From positions 4,154,001-4,218,000 of the forward strand of contig NZ_CP020919.1 of the NCBI RefSeq assembly GCF_003076475.1: a DNA stretch of 64,000 nt, in the 5' to 3' direction. This document shows, one piece after another, positions 18,508 to 27,061 of the stretch (the stretch's first letter is position 1; every line of letters starts with the position of its first letter). This DNA comes from Flavobacterium kingsejongi (GTDB lineage Bacteria; Bacteroidota; Bacteroidia; Flavobacteriales; Flavobacteriaceae). The translations under genes and the position numbers were made by a program. Under the pieces are notes generated by a model. It saw only the letters and a program-made list of their open reading frames with translations. It was not told where the DNA came from and made no database searches.

Positions 18508-18635
18508 AAAATATATTTCTGCTAATTTAAAAAAATGTTGTTAAAATCATAGTATAAATTACACCTAACTATAACTCATTAGTTGCATTATTCGTACACC
18601 AATCGTACTGAATTTACAATTTTTAATTAAAAGTA

Positions 18636-18665
18636 TTGCAAAATTCAGCAGGAATATTAACTTTG
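18636..18665 (+). promoter_or_regulatory. Promoter of the coiled-coil/zapA operon
   Basis: TTG at 18636-18638, spacer of exactly 19 bp, then TAACTTTG at 18658-18665: a full match to the Bacteroidetes housekeeping promoter. The first ATG of the operon is 28 bp downstream. Confidence 0.75.
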
Positions 18666-18693
18666 TAAAGTTATGTAATGAATATTGGCTCCA

Positions 18694-18984
18694 ATGAGTA
18701 AAATTATAGATATAGTTGATTCTCTTGAAAATAAAGTTCGAAAGCTTTTGCAGAAAATGCAAAGTTTAGAGAAACAGAATCAGGATTTAGAATCTGAATT
18801 GACTAAATCTATGGCTATTGCTCAAAAGCAATCGCAGGAGATTAATGCACTGAAAGGCCAGTTTGACACATTAAAAGTCGCCAATTCATTACTCGGCAGT
18901 GACGAAAATAAGAAAGAGACAAAACTCAAGATAAATTCATTGATTCGCGAAATTGATTACTGTATAGCACAACTTTCTGATTAG
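18694..18984 (+). CDS. Small coiled-coil protein upstream of zapA
   Basis: Protein of 96 residues that is nearly all heptad-patterned coiled coil (residues about 5-70: LENKVRKLLQKMQSLEKQNQDLESELTK as one stretch broken here by its composition), with a short C-terminal helix (INSLIREIDYCIAQLSD). Resembles ZapB-like division accessory proteins in length and position. It is the first gene of an operon with zapA 10 bp downstream, and the promoter is at 18636-18665. Start ATG 18694 is preferred over TTG 18685. Role in Z-ring assembly is inferred from context only. Confidence 0.75.
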   Translation: MSKIIDIVDSLENKVRKLLQKMQSLEKQNQDLESELTKSMAIAQKQSQEINALKGQFDTLKVANSLLGSDENKKETKLKINSLIREIDYCIAQLSD

Positions 18985-18994
18985 AAAGAATTTT

Positions 18995-19288
18995 ATGGAT
19001 GAAAAGCTCAAAATAAAAATATCAATTGCAGACCGTGTATATCCCCTTAATGTGGATTTTTCGCAGGAAGAAGGACTCCGGAGTGCTTCTAAGAAGATTG
19101 ATGTGATGATTAAGCAGTTCGAAGAAAATTATGCTGTACGGGACAAACAGGATGTATTAGCCATGTGTGCGCTACAATTCGCCTCGCAATTAGAACAACA
19201 ACAAATTGACAAATCGACCCTTGGTGATGACACCAAAGAAAGACTTCAAAAAATTAATGATTTACTGATTCAATATCTCGATAAATAA
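18995..19288 (+). CDS. zapA: Cell division protein ZapA
   Basis: ZapA family protein of 97 residues that bundles FtsZ protofilaments at the division site. The N-terminal globular part begins LKIKISIADRVYPLNVDFSQEEGLRSA, followed by the long C-terminal coiled coil (KKIDVMIKQFEENYAVRDKQDVL and on to INDLLIQYLDK). Typical length for the family. Directly follows the coiled-coil gene and precedes the 6S RNA and rny, an arrangement that recurs in Bacteroidetes and parallels the zapA-ssrS neighbourhood of proteobacteria. Confidence 0.9.
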   Translation: MDEKLKIKISIADRVYPLNVDFSQEEGLRSASKKIDVMIKQFEENYAVRDKQDVLAMCALQFASQLEQQQIDKSTLGDDTKERLQKINDLLIQYLDK

Positions 19289-19316
19289 ACACGTTCTTTA
19301 CATAGACTAAAATACT

Positions 19317-19478
19317 GCCTACATTAGTTCATTTTTGGTAAACTCAACACTAACAAATTAAAATGAGTAAATCTTTGCTGCTAAAGCATGCTGCCCTGCG
19401 CAGATCCTTGATACAGCAAGTTAGCTCAAAACTTGTCGACACGAGTTTATACAATCTCTCTAATGTAGGCTTTTTTTA
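19317..19478 (+). ncRNA. ssrS: 6S RNA (Flavobacteria type)
   Basis: The 210-bp gap between zapA and rny holds a long closed structure: GCCTACATTAG (19317-19327) pairs perfectly with CTAATGTAGGC (19460-19470), followed at once by a T-run (19471-19477) as for an intrinsic terminator. About 130 nt lie between the two arms, the size expected for 6S RNA with its central bulge that mimics an open promoter and binds RNA polymerase. The position downstream of zapA is characteristic. Ends are estimated from the pairing and the T-run. A covariance-model match to the flavobacterial 6S family would settle it. Confidence 0.8.
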
Positions 19479-19498
19479 TACATAAACCCTTAAACAAA

Positions 19499-21064
19499 AT
19501 GGATAGTACATTACTAATAGTTATCGCCACAATTGTTGGCATCTGCGTTGGTTTCGGAATCGCTAAGATGATCGAAAAAAGCAATGTTTCAAATTTGATT
19601 AAAAATGCAAAAAAAGAAGCTGCTTCAATTTTGAAAGATGCTAAAGCCGACGCTGAAACTGAAAAAAAACATAAAATTCTTCAGGCAAAAGAAAAATTCA
19701 TAGAGCTAAAATCAGAACACGAACAAGTTATCTTAGGAAGAGATAAAAAAATAGCAGAAGCCGAAAAAAGAACCCGCGATAAAGAATCTCAAATCTCAAA
19801 TGAATTAGCCAAAACCAAAAAAGTCAACGACGAAGCGGAAGCTAAAATAAGCGAGTACAATAAAAAATCGGAACTTCTGGAGATCAAACAGGCAGAAGTA
19901 GACAAAATGCACAAAAGCCAGGTAGAGCAGTTGGAAACCATTGCCGGCCTGTCTGCAGACGATGCTAAAAACCAATTGATCGACAGCCTAAAAGCGGAAG
20001 CCAAAAGCAATGCGATGTCTTACATCCAGGACACACTGGAAGAAGCTAAGCTTACTGCACAACAGGAAGCGAAAAAGATCATCATCAACACAATCCAGCG
20101 AGTGGGCACTGAAGAAGCAGTAGAAAATTGCGTTTCCGTATTCAACATTGAATCCGATGATGTAAAAGGACGTATTATTGGACGTGAGGGCCGTAACATC
20201 CGTGCTATCGAAGCAGCAACAGGCGTTGAAATCATTGTTGATGATACTCCTGAAGCGATTATCCTTTCCTGCTTTGACCCGGTTCGAAGAGAGATTGCCC
20301 GTCTTGCGTTACACAAATTAGTAACTGATGGCCGTATCCACCCAGCCCGAATTGAAGAAGTAGTAGCTAAAACAGCCAAACAAATCGATGACGAAATCAT
20401 CGAAGTTGGAAAACGTACCGTAATTGACTTAGGAATACACGGATTACACCCTGAATTAATCAAAGTTGTAGGCCGAATGAAATACCGTTCTTCTTACGGG
20501 CAAAATTTACTACAACACTCCAGAGAAGTTGCCAAGCTTTGTGGATTGATGGCAGCAGAATTAGGCCTGAATGTAAAACTGGCTAAAAGAGCTGGTCTGT
20601 TACACGATATTGGTAAAGTTCCTGATACGGAAAGTGACCTCCCTCACGCAATCCTTGGGATGCAATGGGCTGAAAAATATGGTGAAAAAGAAGAAGTATG
20701 TAATGCTATTGGAGCCCACCACGATGAGATCGAAATGAAATCACTACTTTCTCCTATCGTTCAGGTGTGTGATGCAATCTCAGGTGCAAGACCAGGTGCA
20801 AGACGCCAGGTACTGGATTCTTATATCCAACGATTAAAAGACCTGGAAGATATTGCTTTCGGTTTTAACGGGGTAAAAAATGCTTATGCTATCCAGGCTG
20901 GACGTGAACTACGCGTTATCGTAGAAAGCGAAAAAGTAACTGATGAAAATGCGGCAAGCCTTTCTTTTGATATTTCACAGAAAATCCAAACGGAAATGAC
21001 CTATCCAGGTCAGGTAAAAGTTACTGTTATTCGCGAAACAAGAGCAGTCAATATCGCAAAATAA
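19499..21064 (+). CDS. rny: Ribonuclease Y
   Basis: Membrane-anchored endoribonuclease of 521 residues that initiates mRNA decay. An N-terminal transmembrane helix ([18 protein letters not shown]) is followed by a long charged coiled coil (residues about 30-200), a KH RNA-binding domain ([30 protein letters not shown] region) and an HD domain with the catalytic pair in [10 protein letters not shown] and further metal ligands in IGAHHDE. Full length. Starts 20 bp after the 6S RNA T-run, so it may be expressed partly by readthrough or from a promoter inside that region. Confidence 0.96.
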   Translation: MDSTLLIVIATIVGICVGFGIAKMIEKSNVSNLIKNAKKEAASILKDAKADAETEKKHKILQAKEKFIELKSEHEQVILGRDKKIAEAEKRTRDKESQISNELAKTKKVNDEAEAKISEYNKKSELLEIKQAEVDKMHKSQVEQLETIAGLSADDAKNQLIDSLKAEAKSNAMSYIQDTLEEAKLTAQQEAKKIIINTIQRVGTEEAVENCVSVFNIESDDVKGRIIGREGRNIRAIEAATGVEIIVDDTPEAIILSCFDPVRREIARLALHKLVTDGRIHPARIEEVVAKTAKQIDDEIIEVGKRTVIDLGIHGLHPELIKVVGRMKYRSSYGQNLLQHSREVAKLCGLMAAELGLNVKLAKRAGLLHDIGKVPDTESDLPHAILGMQWAEKYGEKEEVCNAIGAHHDEIEMKSLLSPIVQVCDAISGARPGARRQVLDSYIQRLKDLEDIAFGFNGVKNAYAIQAGRELRVIVESEKVTDENAASLSFDISQKIQTEMTYPGQVKVTVIRETRAVNIAK

Positions 21065-21080
21065 TATCCGTACTACATAC

Positions 21081-21120
21081 AAAAAGGGCAGTCATAATTT
21101 ATGACTGCCCTTTTCTTTTA
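21081..21120 (+). terminator. Intrinsic terminator after rny
   Basis: Stem AAAAGGGCAGTCAT/ATGACTGCCCTTTT with a 4-base loop, 17 bp past the stop. Confidence 0.92.
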
Positions 21121-21207
21121 TATTTGATCTATTGCTTTTCTATCAACAGGGTAACTTCTGAAAAAAAATCCCTATAACCGGTTTACTATAAGCATTTCTA
21201 AAGTGGG

Positions 21208-21605
21208 TTAATTTAAGAAAATACGGGTGATATCTTCCATGCTGACAGGTTTCATAAAATAGTCCTTTACTTCTTCCTGATACTCTTTAGCACGATTGAT
21301 ATCGACAATATTATTAGACGAGCTAATAAGATAAATGACGGTGTTCTTGATCAGGTCTTTCTTTATTTTGCGGTATTCTTCCAAAAATTGCCATCCGTTC
21401 ATGATTGGCATATTAATATCCAACAGGATTAAATCCGGCAATTTACCAGGATTCCCTTTATGCTCTTTCAGTCCTTCTAATGCATCCAGCCCATTTTCAA
21501 AAAAATGAGAGGTCACTTCTATATTATTTTTTTCAGTAAGTTCTTTAATATAAAGTGATATATTTTATCATCATCTACTACAAAAACATCATTAAATTTC
21601 TTCAT
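21208..21605 (-). pseudogene. Single-domain response regulator, frameshifted
   Basis: CheY/Rcp1-type receiver protein with no output domain. The intended start is ATG 21603-21605 (MKKFNDVFVVDDDKIYHFI, containing the DDD acidic cluster), but that frame ends after about 28 codons. The rest of the receiver is in the -1 frame: KELTEKNNIEVTSHFFENG, phosphoacceptor in LILLDINMPIMNGW, and Lys in DYFMKPVSMED. Restoring one base in the run at about 21546-21552 would give a continuous FIIKELTEKNN reading. The start overlaps the 3' end of the upstream kinase gene by 14 bp. Either a real loss of function or a sequencing error. Confidence 0.8.
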
Positions 21606-22698
21606 TATTAAAATATATTTTAAAAACCGTTCCTTCCCCCACAATACTTTTTACTTCTATTTCTCCTCCCATCGCCTCAATCTGGTTTTTGGTTATAAAT
21701 AAGCCTATTCCTCTCGAGTTGGGATGCTTATGAAAAGTCTTGTACATCCCAAACAAAGACTCCCCATGACGCTCTAAATCAATCCCGAGACCATTATCGG
21801 TTATTTCCAGCACATACCGTCGCTGATCCTCACCACACTTGAATCGGATTTCCGGATGACGCTCCGGATGCGAATACTTAATCGCATTGGTCGTAAAATT
21901 AAGCAGTACACTTTCCAGATAAGCAGGATTGTACTGAACATGAATGTCTGCCGGAATCTCATCATGGATAACAACCTTATGCTTATTAATCTCTTCCCCC
22001 AGGATATTCAGCGTTTTTCTGAAATAATCATGGAGATTCAACGACTCCTTAACTGGTTTCAATTCGGAATGGATCCCTACAAGTTCATTGAGGTGTTCAA
22101 TAGTCTCACTTAGCTCATTGGAAATCGTTCGCAAATGCAATAATGTAACCTGCTCCTCTTCCCTGTTTTCTGCAGATTCTATCAAATCCAGCAACATTTT
22201 AAAATTGCCCGCATGTGACCTTAGGTTATGAGATACTATATGTGCAAAATTCAACAACCGTGTATTTTGTTCACTGACGATCCCTAATGTCTTTATCAAT
22301 TCATCTTCTTTGATTTTCTGAGCAGAAATATCATTATGCGTACCAATAATACGAAGTGGATTTCCCAGTTCATCCCGAAGTACAACTTTCCCGCGATCCA
22401 AGATCCATTTGTATTCGCCACTTTTAGAAAGTACCCGGTGGTAATTCTGATAATAAGGTGTGATATTCTCAAAATGCTTTTGGATATCTGCAAAATAAGC
22501 CACCTTATCATCGGGATGGATTCGCTCGTCCCAAACTTCCGGGCTGTCCGCTTTCTCCTCTACTCCAATCTCTAATATCATTCGCGATTGCAACGAATAA
22601 TATACCTTATTAGTAACCAGATCCCAATCCCAAACTCCCTGCTCATTGGCATCCAATGCAAACTGAAATCGCTCTTCCGAAATTTTCAATTTCAGTTC
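21592..22698 (-). pseudogene. PAS/histidine kinase, C-terminal part after an in-frame amber codon
   Basis: Cytoplasmic hybrid-less histidine kinase. This part has a PAS domain (ISEERFQFALDANEQGVWDWD to GTHNDISAQK), a His box of the Rcp1-partner type (NFAHIVSHNLRSHAGN), and an ATPase domain (LNFTTNAIKYSHPE, ITDNGLGID, RGIGLFITK). It is in the same frame as the PAS domain encoded at 22702-23118 and is separated from it only by a TAG at 22699-22701. The nearest possible restart is a TTG at 22687-22689, so an independent PAS-kinase product is conceivable. The 3' end overlaps the frameshifted response regulator. Confidence 0.8.
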
Positions 22699-23118
22699 CT
22701 ACTCCTTTTTCTCTGTCACATCTGCAATCCTGCCGTAAAAAATCACGCGCCCATCCTCCATTCGCTCTGGTTTGGCACTTCCTAAAAACCAACGGACTCC
22801 TTTTTTGGGCAACATCGCCTTAAACTCATTCGACCATGGCTTTAAATCGACCTTTGCCTTGAGTATGGAATGCAAAAAAGGCATGTAGTCTTCTGCCAGG
22901 ATTCTTTTTTCCAGTACTAAAGAAGCATCCCGCTTTACATCTTCTACCTCCAACTCATAAAGCTCCTTAATCGCAGGACTGACAAACAGGAATTTAAAAT
23001 CTTTATCAGATGCTATTTCAAGCTGAAAAATAAGATCAGGAACCTCATTAAGTAATTTTTTATAAAAATTATTTAAATCAGAATACCCATCTATGCTTTG
23101 ACCAGCTTGTTCAATCAT
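22699..23118 (-). pseudogene. PAS domain, N-terminal part of the amber-interrupted kinase
   Basis: First 139 residues of the kinase gene, from ATG 23116-23118. A PAS fold is visible (LLNEVPDLIFQLEI, FVSPAIKELYELEVEDV, WFLGSAKPERMEDGRVIFYGRIADVTEKKE). It ends at TAG (22699-22701), immediately followed in frame by codons for ELKLKISEERF, the usual PAS-PAS linker. A CAG to TAG change would explain it. No ribosome-entry signal is evident at the junction. Confidence 0.8.
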
Positions 23119-23213
23119 CCTTTACGTATTAATTAACTTACGTAAAAGTACAGGGTGAACGAATCTTAATTTTAAAAAAGGGGATGAAAAAATTCCCAAT
23201 TTCGATGAAATGG

Positions 23214-24113
23214 CTATTTTCTTGGATGAAATGCATTCATGACTTCTGACAATCGTTTACGGTCAATATGCATATATATTTCTGTAGTAATTATTGACTC
23301 ATGCCCCAACATTAACTGTATGGAACGTAGGTCTGCCCCGTTTTCCAATAAATGGGTTGCAAAGGAATGTCGAAAGGTATGCGGACTGATTACTTTGTCC
23401 AATTGGATTGCAACAGCAAGGTTTTTAATTATCGTAAATACCATCGCCCGCGTCAGTTGCCGACCTCTTCGATTTAGGAAAAGCGTGTCTTCAAAACCTT
23501 TTTGAATAGTCAAATGTGACCGTACTGTCTGCCGGTACAGCAGGATATATTTTTGCGTAAATTCACTAATCGGTATAAACCGCTGCTTGTCCCCTTTGCC
23601 GGTAATCTTCAAAAAACCTTCTTCAAAAAACAAATCCGATAGCCGGAGCGTGATCAATTCCGAAACACGCAATCCGCACCCGTATAAAGTTTCCAGCATG
23701 GCGCGGTTCCGTTCTCCTTCATTGGTCTCCAAATCGATTGCAGAAATCAGAGCATTGATTTCGTCCAACGACAATACATCCGGTAATTTCCTTCCTATCC
23801 TTGGGCTTTCAATCAATTCTAACGGATTATTTTCACGGTAGTCTTCAAAAATAAGATAGCTAAAAAAACTCTTTAATCCTGATATAATACGGGCCTGGGA
23901 GCGCGCATTTACCTGTTTCGAAACGGCATAAATAAACCCCTGAACCTCCTCTTCTCCGATCACCAAAGGGCTGACATCCATTTGATTTTCAGATAGATAA
24001 TCACACAACCGTTGCACATCAAAAGTATAGTTATCAATGGAGTTCTTAGACAAACCTCTTTCAATCTTAAGATAGGACTGGTAGGATTTAATGAATTTAT
24101 TCCAACTTTTCAT
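23214..24113 (-). CDS. xerD: Tyrosine recombinase XerD
   Basis: Site-specific recombinase of 299 residues for chromosome dimer resolution at dif. The N-terminal SAM-like core-binding domain (SYQSYLKIERGLSKNSIDNY) precedes the catalytic domain with Arg in YGCGLRVSEL, Lys in ITGKGDKQR, HTFRHSFATHLLENG, GHESIITTEIY with the nucleophilic Tyr. Length and the KLP(D)VLS hinge are typical. In many Flavobacteria xerD lies head-to-head with aroQ; here three beta-barrel genes separate them. Confidence 0.93.
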   Translation of the reverse strand: MKSWNKFIKSYQSYLKIERGLSKNSIDNYTFDVQRLCDYLSENQMDVSPLVIGEEEVQGFIYAVSKQVNARSQARIISGLKSFFSYLIFEDYRENNPLELIESPRIGRKLPDVLSLDEINALISAIDLETNEGERNRAMLETLYGCGLRVSELITLRLSDLFFEEGFLKITGKGDKQRFIPISEFTQKYILLYRQTVRSHLTIQKGFEDTLFLNRRGRQLTRAMVFTIIKNLAVAIQLDKVISPHTFRHSFATHLLENGADLRSIQLMLGHESIITTEIYMHIDRKRLSEVMNAFHPRK

Positions 24114-24204
24114 ACAGGTTAAAGTTATGTGAATTAAGAATTCTTTATAAGTACTGCCAAAGTATTAAATCTAATTTTAGATTACAAAACTAAAACTAAT
24201 TACT

Positions 24205-24834
24205 ATGAAAAATTTGAAATTAATGACAGCAGGTGCGCTAATGTTAGCGGCAGTATCAGTATCAACAGCTCAGGAAGCAAGTAACACGAAATCTATGGCA
24301 CCGAGTTTCGGGATCAAAGGTGGGGTGAACTTCGCTACTGTAACAGGTGATTTTGATAGTCCAGATTCCAGAACCAGTTTCCATGTGGGCGCATTGGCTG
24401 AATTTCCATTGGCAGACATTTTCTCTATTCAGGTAGAGGCATTATATTCCGGACAAGGATTTAAAGCTGATTTTGAAGGGCCTGAAGGAGACAAAGCTGA
24501 AGTTCAGTTAGATTACATTAATGTACCAGTACTTGCAAAAGTATACATTGTACCGGGATTAAGCTTAGAAGCCGGACCACAATTTAGCTTTAAAGTAAGA
24601 GACAAATTTGAGATTAACCCAGGATCCAGTGATGGAACTGTAAACTTAGATCACTCCAGCCTTTCGGCAAAAGATTTTGAATTCGGAGTTGCTGGTGGTC
24701 TTACCTTCCAAACAGAAATTGGATTATTTGCAACCGGAAGATACAATTACGGTTTAACAGAAGTTTTCGAAAACAACAATGTTGGAAAAGTAAACAACTC
24801 TGTATTCCAGATTGGTGTTGGATACAAATTCTAA
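24205..24834 (+). CDS. Outer-membrane beta-barrel protein (porin family)
   Basis: Small beta-barrel outer-membrane protein of 209 residues (OMP_b-brl_2 type). Signal peptide ends at VSTAQ|E. The mature part shows alternating strands with the motifs FGIKGGVNFATVTGDF, FHVGALAEFPLADIFSIQVEALYSGQG, VPVLAKVYIVPGLSLEAGPQFSF and a C-terminal strand ending in Phe (VFQIGVGYKF), the usual barrel-assembly signal. Specific function unknown. Homologous in layout to the gene at 25937. Flanked by xerD (divergent) and a convergent barrel gene. Confidence 0.85.
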   Translation: MKNLKLMTAGALMLAAVSVSTAQEASNTKSMAPSFGIKGGVNFATVTGDFDSPDSRTSFHVGALAEFPLADIFSIQVEALYSGQGFKADFEGPEGDKAEVQLDYINVPVLAKVYIVPGLSLEAGPQFSFKVRDKFEINPGSSDGTVNLDHSSLSAKDFEFGVAGGLTFQTEIGLFATGRYNYGLTEVFENNNVGKVNNSVFQIGVGYKF

Positions 24835-24857
24835 GATCTCGCAAAAATGCCATAAAC

Positions 24858-24890
24858 AAAAAAACCTCTCAGCTTGCTGAGAGGTTTTTT
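24858..24890. terminator. Bidirectional intrinsic terminator
   Basis: Stem AACCTCTCAGC/GCTGAGAGGTT with a 2-base core loop and A/T flanks, between two convergent barrel genes. Confidence 0.9.
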
Positions 24891-24907
24891 CATATAACAA
24901 CTTCTGA

Positions 24908-25543
24908 TTAGAATTTGTAAAGCATACCAAATGTTGGAGTATCAAAAAAGTTTTTGAAAACATTCAGGTTACCATTGAATTCATTTACTGATTTTGCATT
25001 GTCAGCATCTGATTTATAAGATCTGTAAGATAAGATATCAGACAAACCAAAAGAGATAGCGATTTGTGGTGTGATGAAATAGTTCATACCTAAACCTAAA
25101 CCAAAATTGATTTCATTAGTATCATCTAAATCTGTAGAAGGTAATCCTGTTGGAGAAACTTTACCACCAACACTAGCATAACCTACTCCAAGTTCAGTAT
25201 ACGTTTTGAAACGTTGTCCTAATTCAAGGAAATAATATCTACCGAATACACCTGCAGAGAAAGAGTTTGTTTTTACTTCACCTGTAGCATCTTCTTTTTT
25301 TCCTGATCCAACTCCTAATTGTACACCAACAGCAATTTTGTCTGTTAAGAAATATCCTGCTTTAGGAGTAAAGTTGAAGTTATTTGTTTTTTCGTCAGAA
25401 TTGTTATCTTTTGTAGAGTTGAAGTTTAAACTTCCTTCTACAAAAATATCACCTTTACCAAAACCAAAAGCTTTAACTTCTTCTTGAGCACTAGCATATC
25501 CAAAAGCCATTACTGCTGCAACTGAAAATAAGATTTTTTTCAT
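24908..25543 (-). CDS. Outer-membrane beta-barrel protein
   Basis: Beta-barrel protein of 211 residues; start at ATG 25541-25543 (MKKILFSVAAVMAFGYASAQ signal peptide). The barrel has strands such as DIFVEGSLNFNSTKD, GYFLTDKIAVGVQLGVG, GVFGRYYFLELG and a final strand ending FGMLYKF. It carries the FGLGLGMNYFITPQIAISFGLSDILSY region common in flavobacterial OmpW/OmpA-barrel-like proteins. Codon use is strongly biased to AT-ending codons compared with neighbours, suggesting high expression. Function unknown. Confidence 0.85.
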   Translation of the reverse strand: MKKILFSVAAVMAFGYASAQEEVKAFGFGKGDIFVEGSLNFNSTKDNNSDEKTNNFNFTPKAGYFLTDKIAVGVQLGVGSGKKEDATGEVKTNSFSAGVFGRYYFLELGQRFKTYTELGVGYASVGGKVSPTGLPSTDLDDTNEINFGLGLGMNYFITPQIAISFGLSDILSYRSYKSDADNAKSVNEFNGNLNVFKNFFDTPTFGMLYKF

Positions 25544-25936
25544 GATTATTGTTTTAAATTTCGAAAAATGTAACATTTTCAGAATATCCACACTAACAAA
25601 ACGTTACTAAATCATCAAAAAAAGGTATATTAATTTGTATTTTTTTGAATATTAAACAGTTAAGAAACTTTATACTAACAATTTAGCAATATATGCCTGA
25701 AAAGCAACAATTTGCTATCAATATTCGTTTTATACTATGATAATTGCTTTTTAAATCCCAAAAAAAGAAAAAGAGTATCGATTTTAAGGTAAAAAACGCT
25801 CAAAAAAGAAGGAGAATAATAGTACAAAAAAACAAATATTAAGAAATATTTAATACACTCGTAGTAGGCTCAGGATTAAATTTGGATAAATTTGTTTCAT
25901 AAAATCAGAATACCTAACCATTAAAATAACCTAATT
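25544..25936. promoter_or_regulatory. AT-rich divergent promoter region between two barrel genes
   Basis: This 393-bp gap contains no plausible gene. On the plus strand two tandem -7 candidates, TAAATTTG at 25877-25884 and at 25887-25894, precede the gene at 25937. On the minus strand TACATTTT near 25570 is a one-mismatch -7 candidate for the gene at 25543. The middle 200 bp is poly-A/T rich. Confidence 0.45.
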
Positions 25937-26494
25937 ATGAAAAAACTGATAGTCGTTGCCTTTTTGATTCTTGCCGGAACGGTAAGTACGCAAGCACAAA
26001 TTGTACGCTTTGGTGTAAAAGCCGGAGCTAACTTTGCCAATTACAATGGCGGTGTTGACGGTATTGATTACAAATCCCTTACCAGCTACCATGCCGGTTT
26101 AGTGGCTGAAATTAATGTAGTACAAAATTTCTCTGTACAACCTGAATTACTATATTCTACACAAGGAGCAACTTATAAATTTGCAGATGCCAGAGACGAT
26201 TTCAAAAATGAAACCGCTTATATCTCTATCCCTGTGATGGCTAAATTCTACCTATTAACGGATCGTTTGAGCATTGACGTAGGACCACAATTCTCTTTTC
26301 TGGTAAGTGAGAAAAATGATGTGAACCTTAGTGACAACCAATCATTCGATTTTGCTGCTGCCGGAGGCGTAACCTTAAAAGTTACAGAAAGCCTTTTTGC
26401 ACAGGCCCGTTATACAATCGGTCTTACAGAAGCGAATAAAGATGCAGAAGTTAAAAATGCTGTATTCCAGGTATCTTTAGGTTACTTATTCTAG
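25937..26494 (+). CDS. Outer-membrane beta-barrel protein (porin family)
   Basis: Barrel protein of 185 residues with signal peptide MKKLIVVAFLILAGTVSTQAQ. Strand motifs FGVKAGANFANYNGG, YHAGLVAEINVVQNFSVQPELLYSTQG, IPVMAKFYLLTDRLSIDVGPQFSFLV and the C-terminal VFQVSLGYLF match the barrel encoded at 24205, so the two look like paralogues. Function unknown. Tandem -7 elements upstream (25877-25894) suggest its own promoter; a terminator follows. Confidence 0.85.
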   Translation: MKKLIVVAFLILAGTVSTQAQIVRFGVKAGANFANYNGGVDGIDYKSLTSYHAGLVAEINVVQNFSVQPELLYSTQGATYKFADARDDFKNETAYISIPVMAKFYLLTDRLSIDVGPQFSFLVSEKNDVNLSDNQSFDFAAAGGVTLKVTESLFAQARYTIGLTEANKDAEVKNAVFQVSLGYLF

Positions 26495-26511
26495 TCTTAT
26501 ACATACCTTAT

Positions 26512-26548
26512 AAAAAAAGCTGTTCTTCCTTTAGAATGGCTTTTTTTA
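26512..26548 (+). terminator. Intrinsic terminator
   Basis: Stem AAAAAAAGC-GTTCT against AGAAT-GCTTTTTTT with two G-U pairs in the RNA, 18 bp after the barrel gene stop. Confidence 0.7.
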
Positions 26549-26609
26549 TATATTGTGCTTACTTCATTATACTATTACCTTATTATTGGATATACATTAA
26601 TTTACACTC

Positions 26610-27023
26610 ATGAAAATAATTATCATCAATGGCCCTAACCTGAACCTGTTAGGAAAAAGAGAACCCGAAATATACGGCAGCCAGACTTTCGAAGCTTATT
26701 TTGAATTGCTGCAGGAAAAATTCCCAACACTGGAAATGGAATATTACCAAAGTAATATTGAAGGGGAACTTATTGGGAAAATTCAGGAAAAAGGATTTTC
26801 CTATGATGGCATCATACTCAACGCAGGAGCCTATACCCATACTTCTATTGGGATTGGCGATGCGATCAAAGCAGTAACAACACCCGTTATTGAGGTACAC
26901 ATCTCCAATACTTTTTCCAGAGAAAGTTTCAGGCACCAATCTTATATTTCACCAGTTGCCAAAGGAGTTATCCTCGGCTTTGGGATGAAAGGTTACGATC
27001 TTGCACTGCTTTCCCTTTTATAA
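26610..27023 (+). CDS. aroQ: 3-dehydroquinate dehydratase, type II
   Basis: Cytoplasmic dodecameric enzyme of the shikimate pathway that dehydrates 3-dehydroquinate. The 137-residue protein has the type II signature INGPNLNLLGKREPEIYG with catalytic Tyr22, the NAGAYTHTSI substrate loop, and EVHISNTFSRESFRH with catalytic His97 and Arg108. Length typical. Next gene (DUF5686 protein) starts 38 bp downstream on the same strand. Confidence 0.96.
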   Translation: MKIIIINGPNLNLLGKREPEIYGSQTFEAYFELLQEKFPTLEMEYYQSNIEGELIGKIQEKGFSYDGIILNAGAYTHTSIGIGDAIKAVTTPVIEVHISNTFSRESFRHQSYISPVAKGVILGFGMKGYDLALLSLL

Positions 27024-27061
27024 TTTTTTATTCTTGCTATTAAATCCCCACACCTATATAT

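Noticed and set aside
22699..22701. Genetic-code recoding of TAG as an explanation of the amber codons
   Set aside because: Host genes in the window end normally in TAG (for example the stops at 18984 and 26494), so TAG is a working stop codon.
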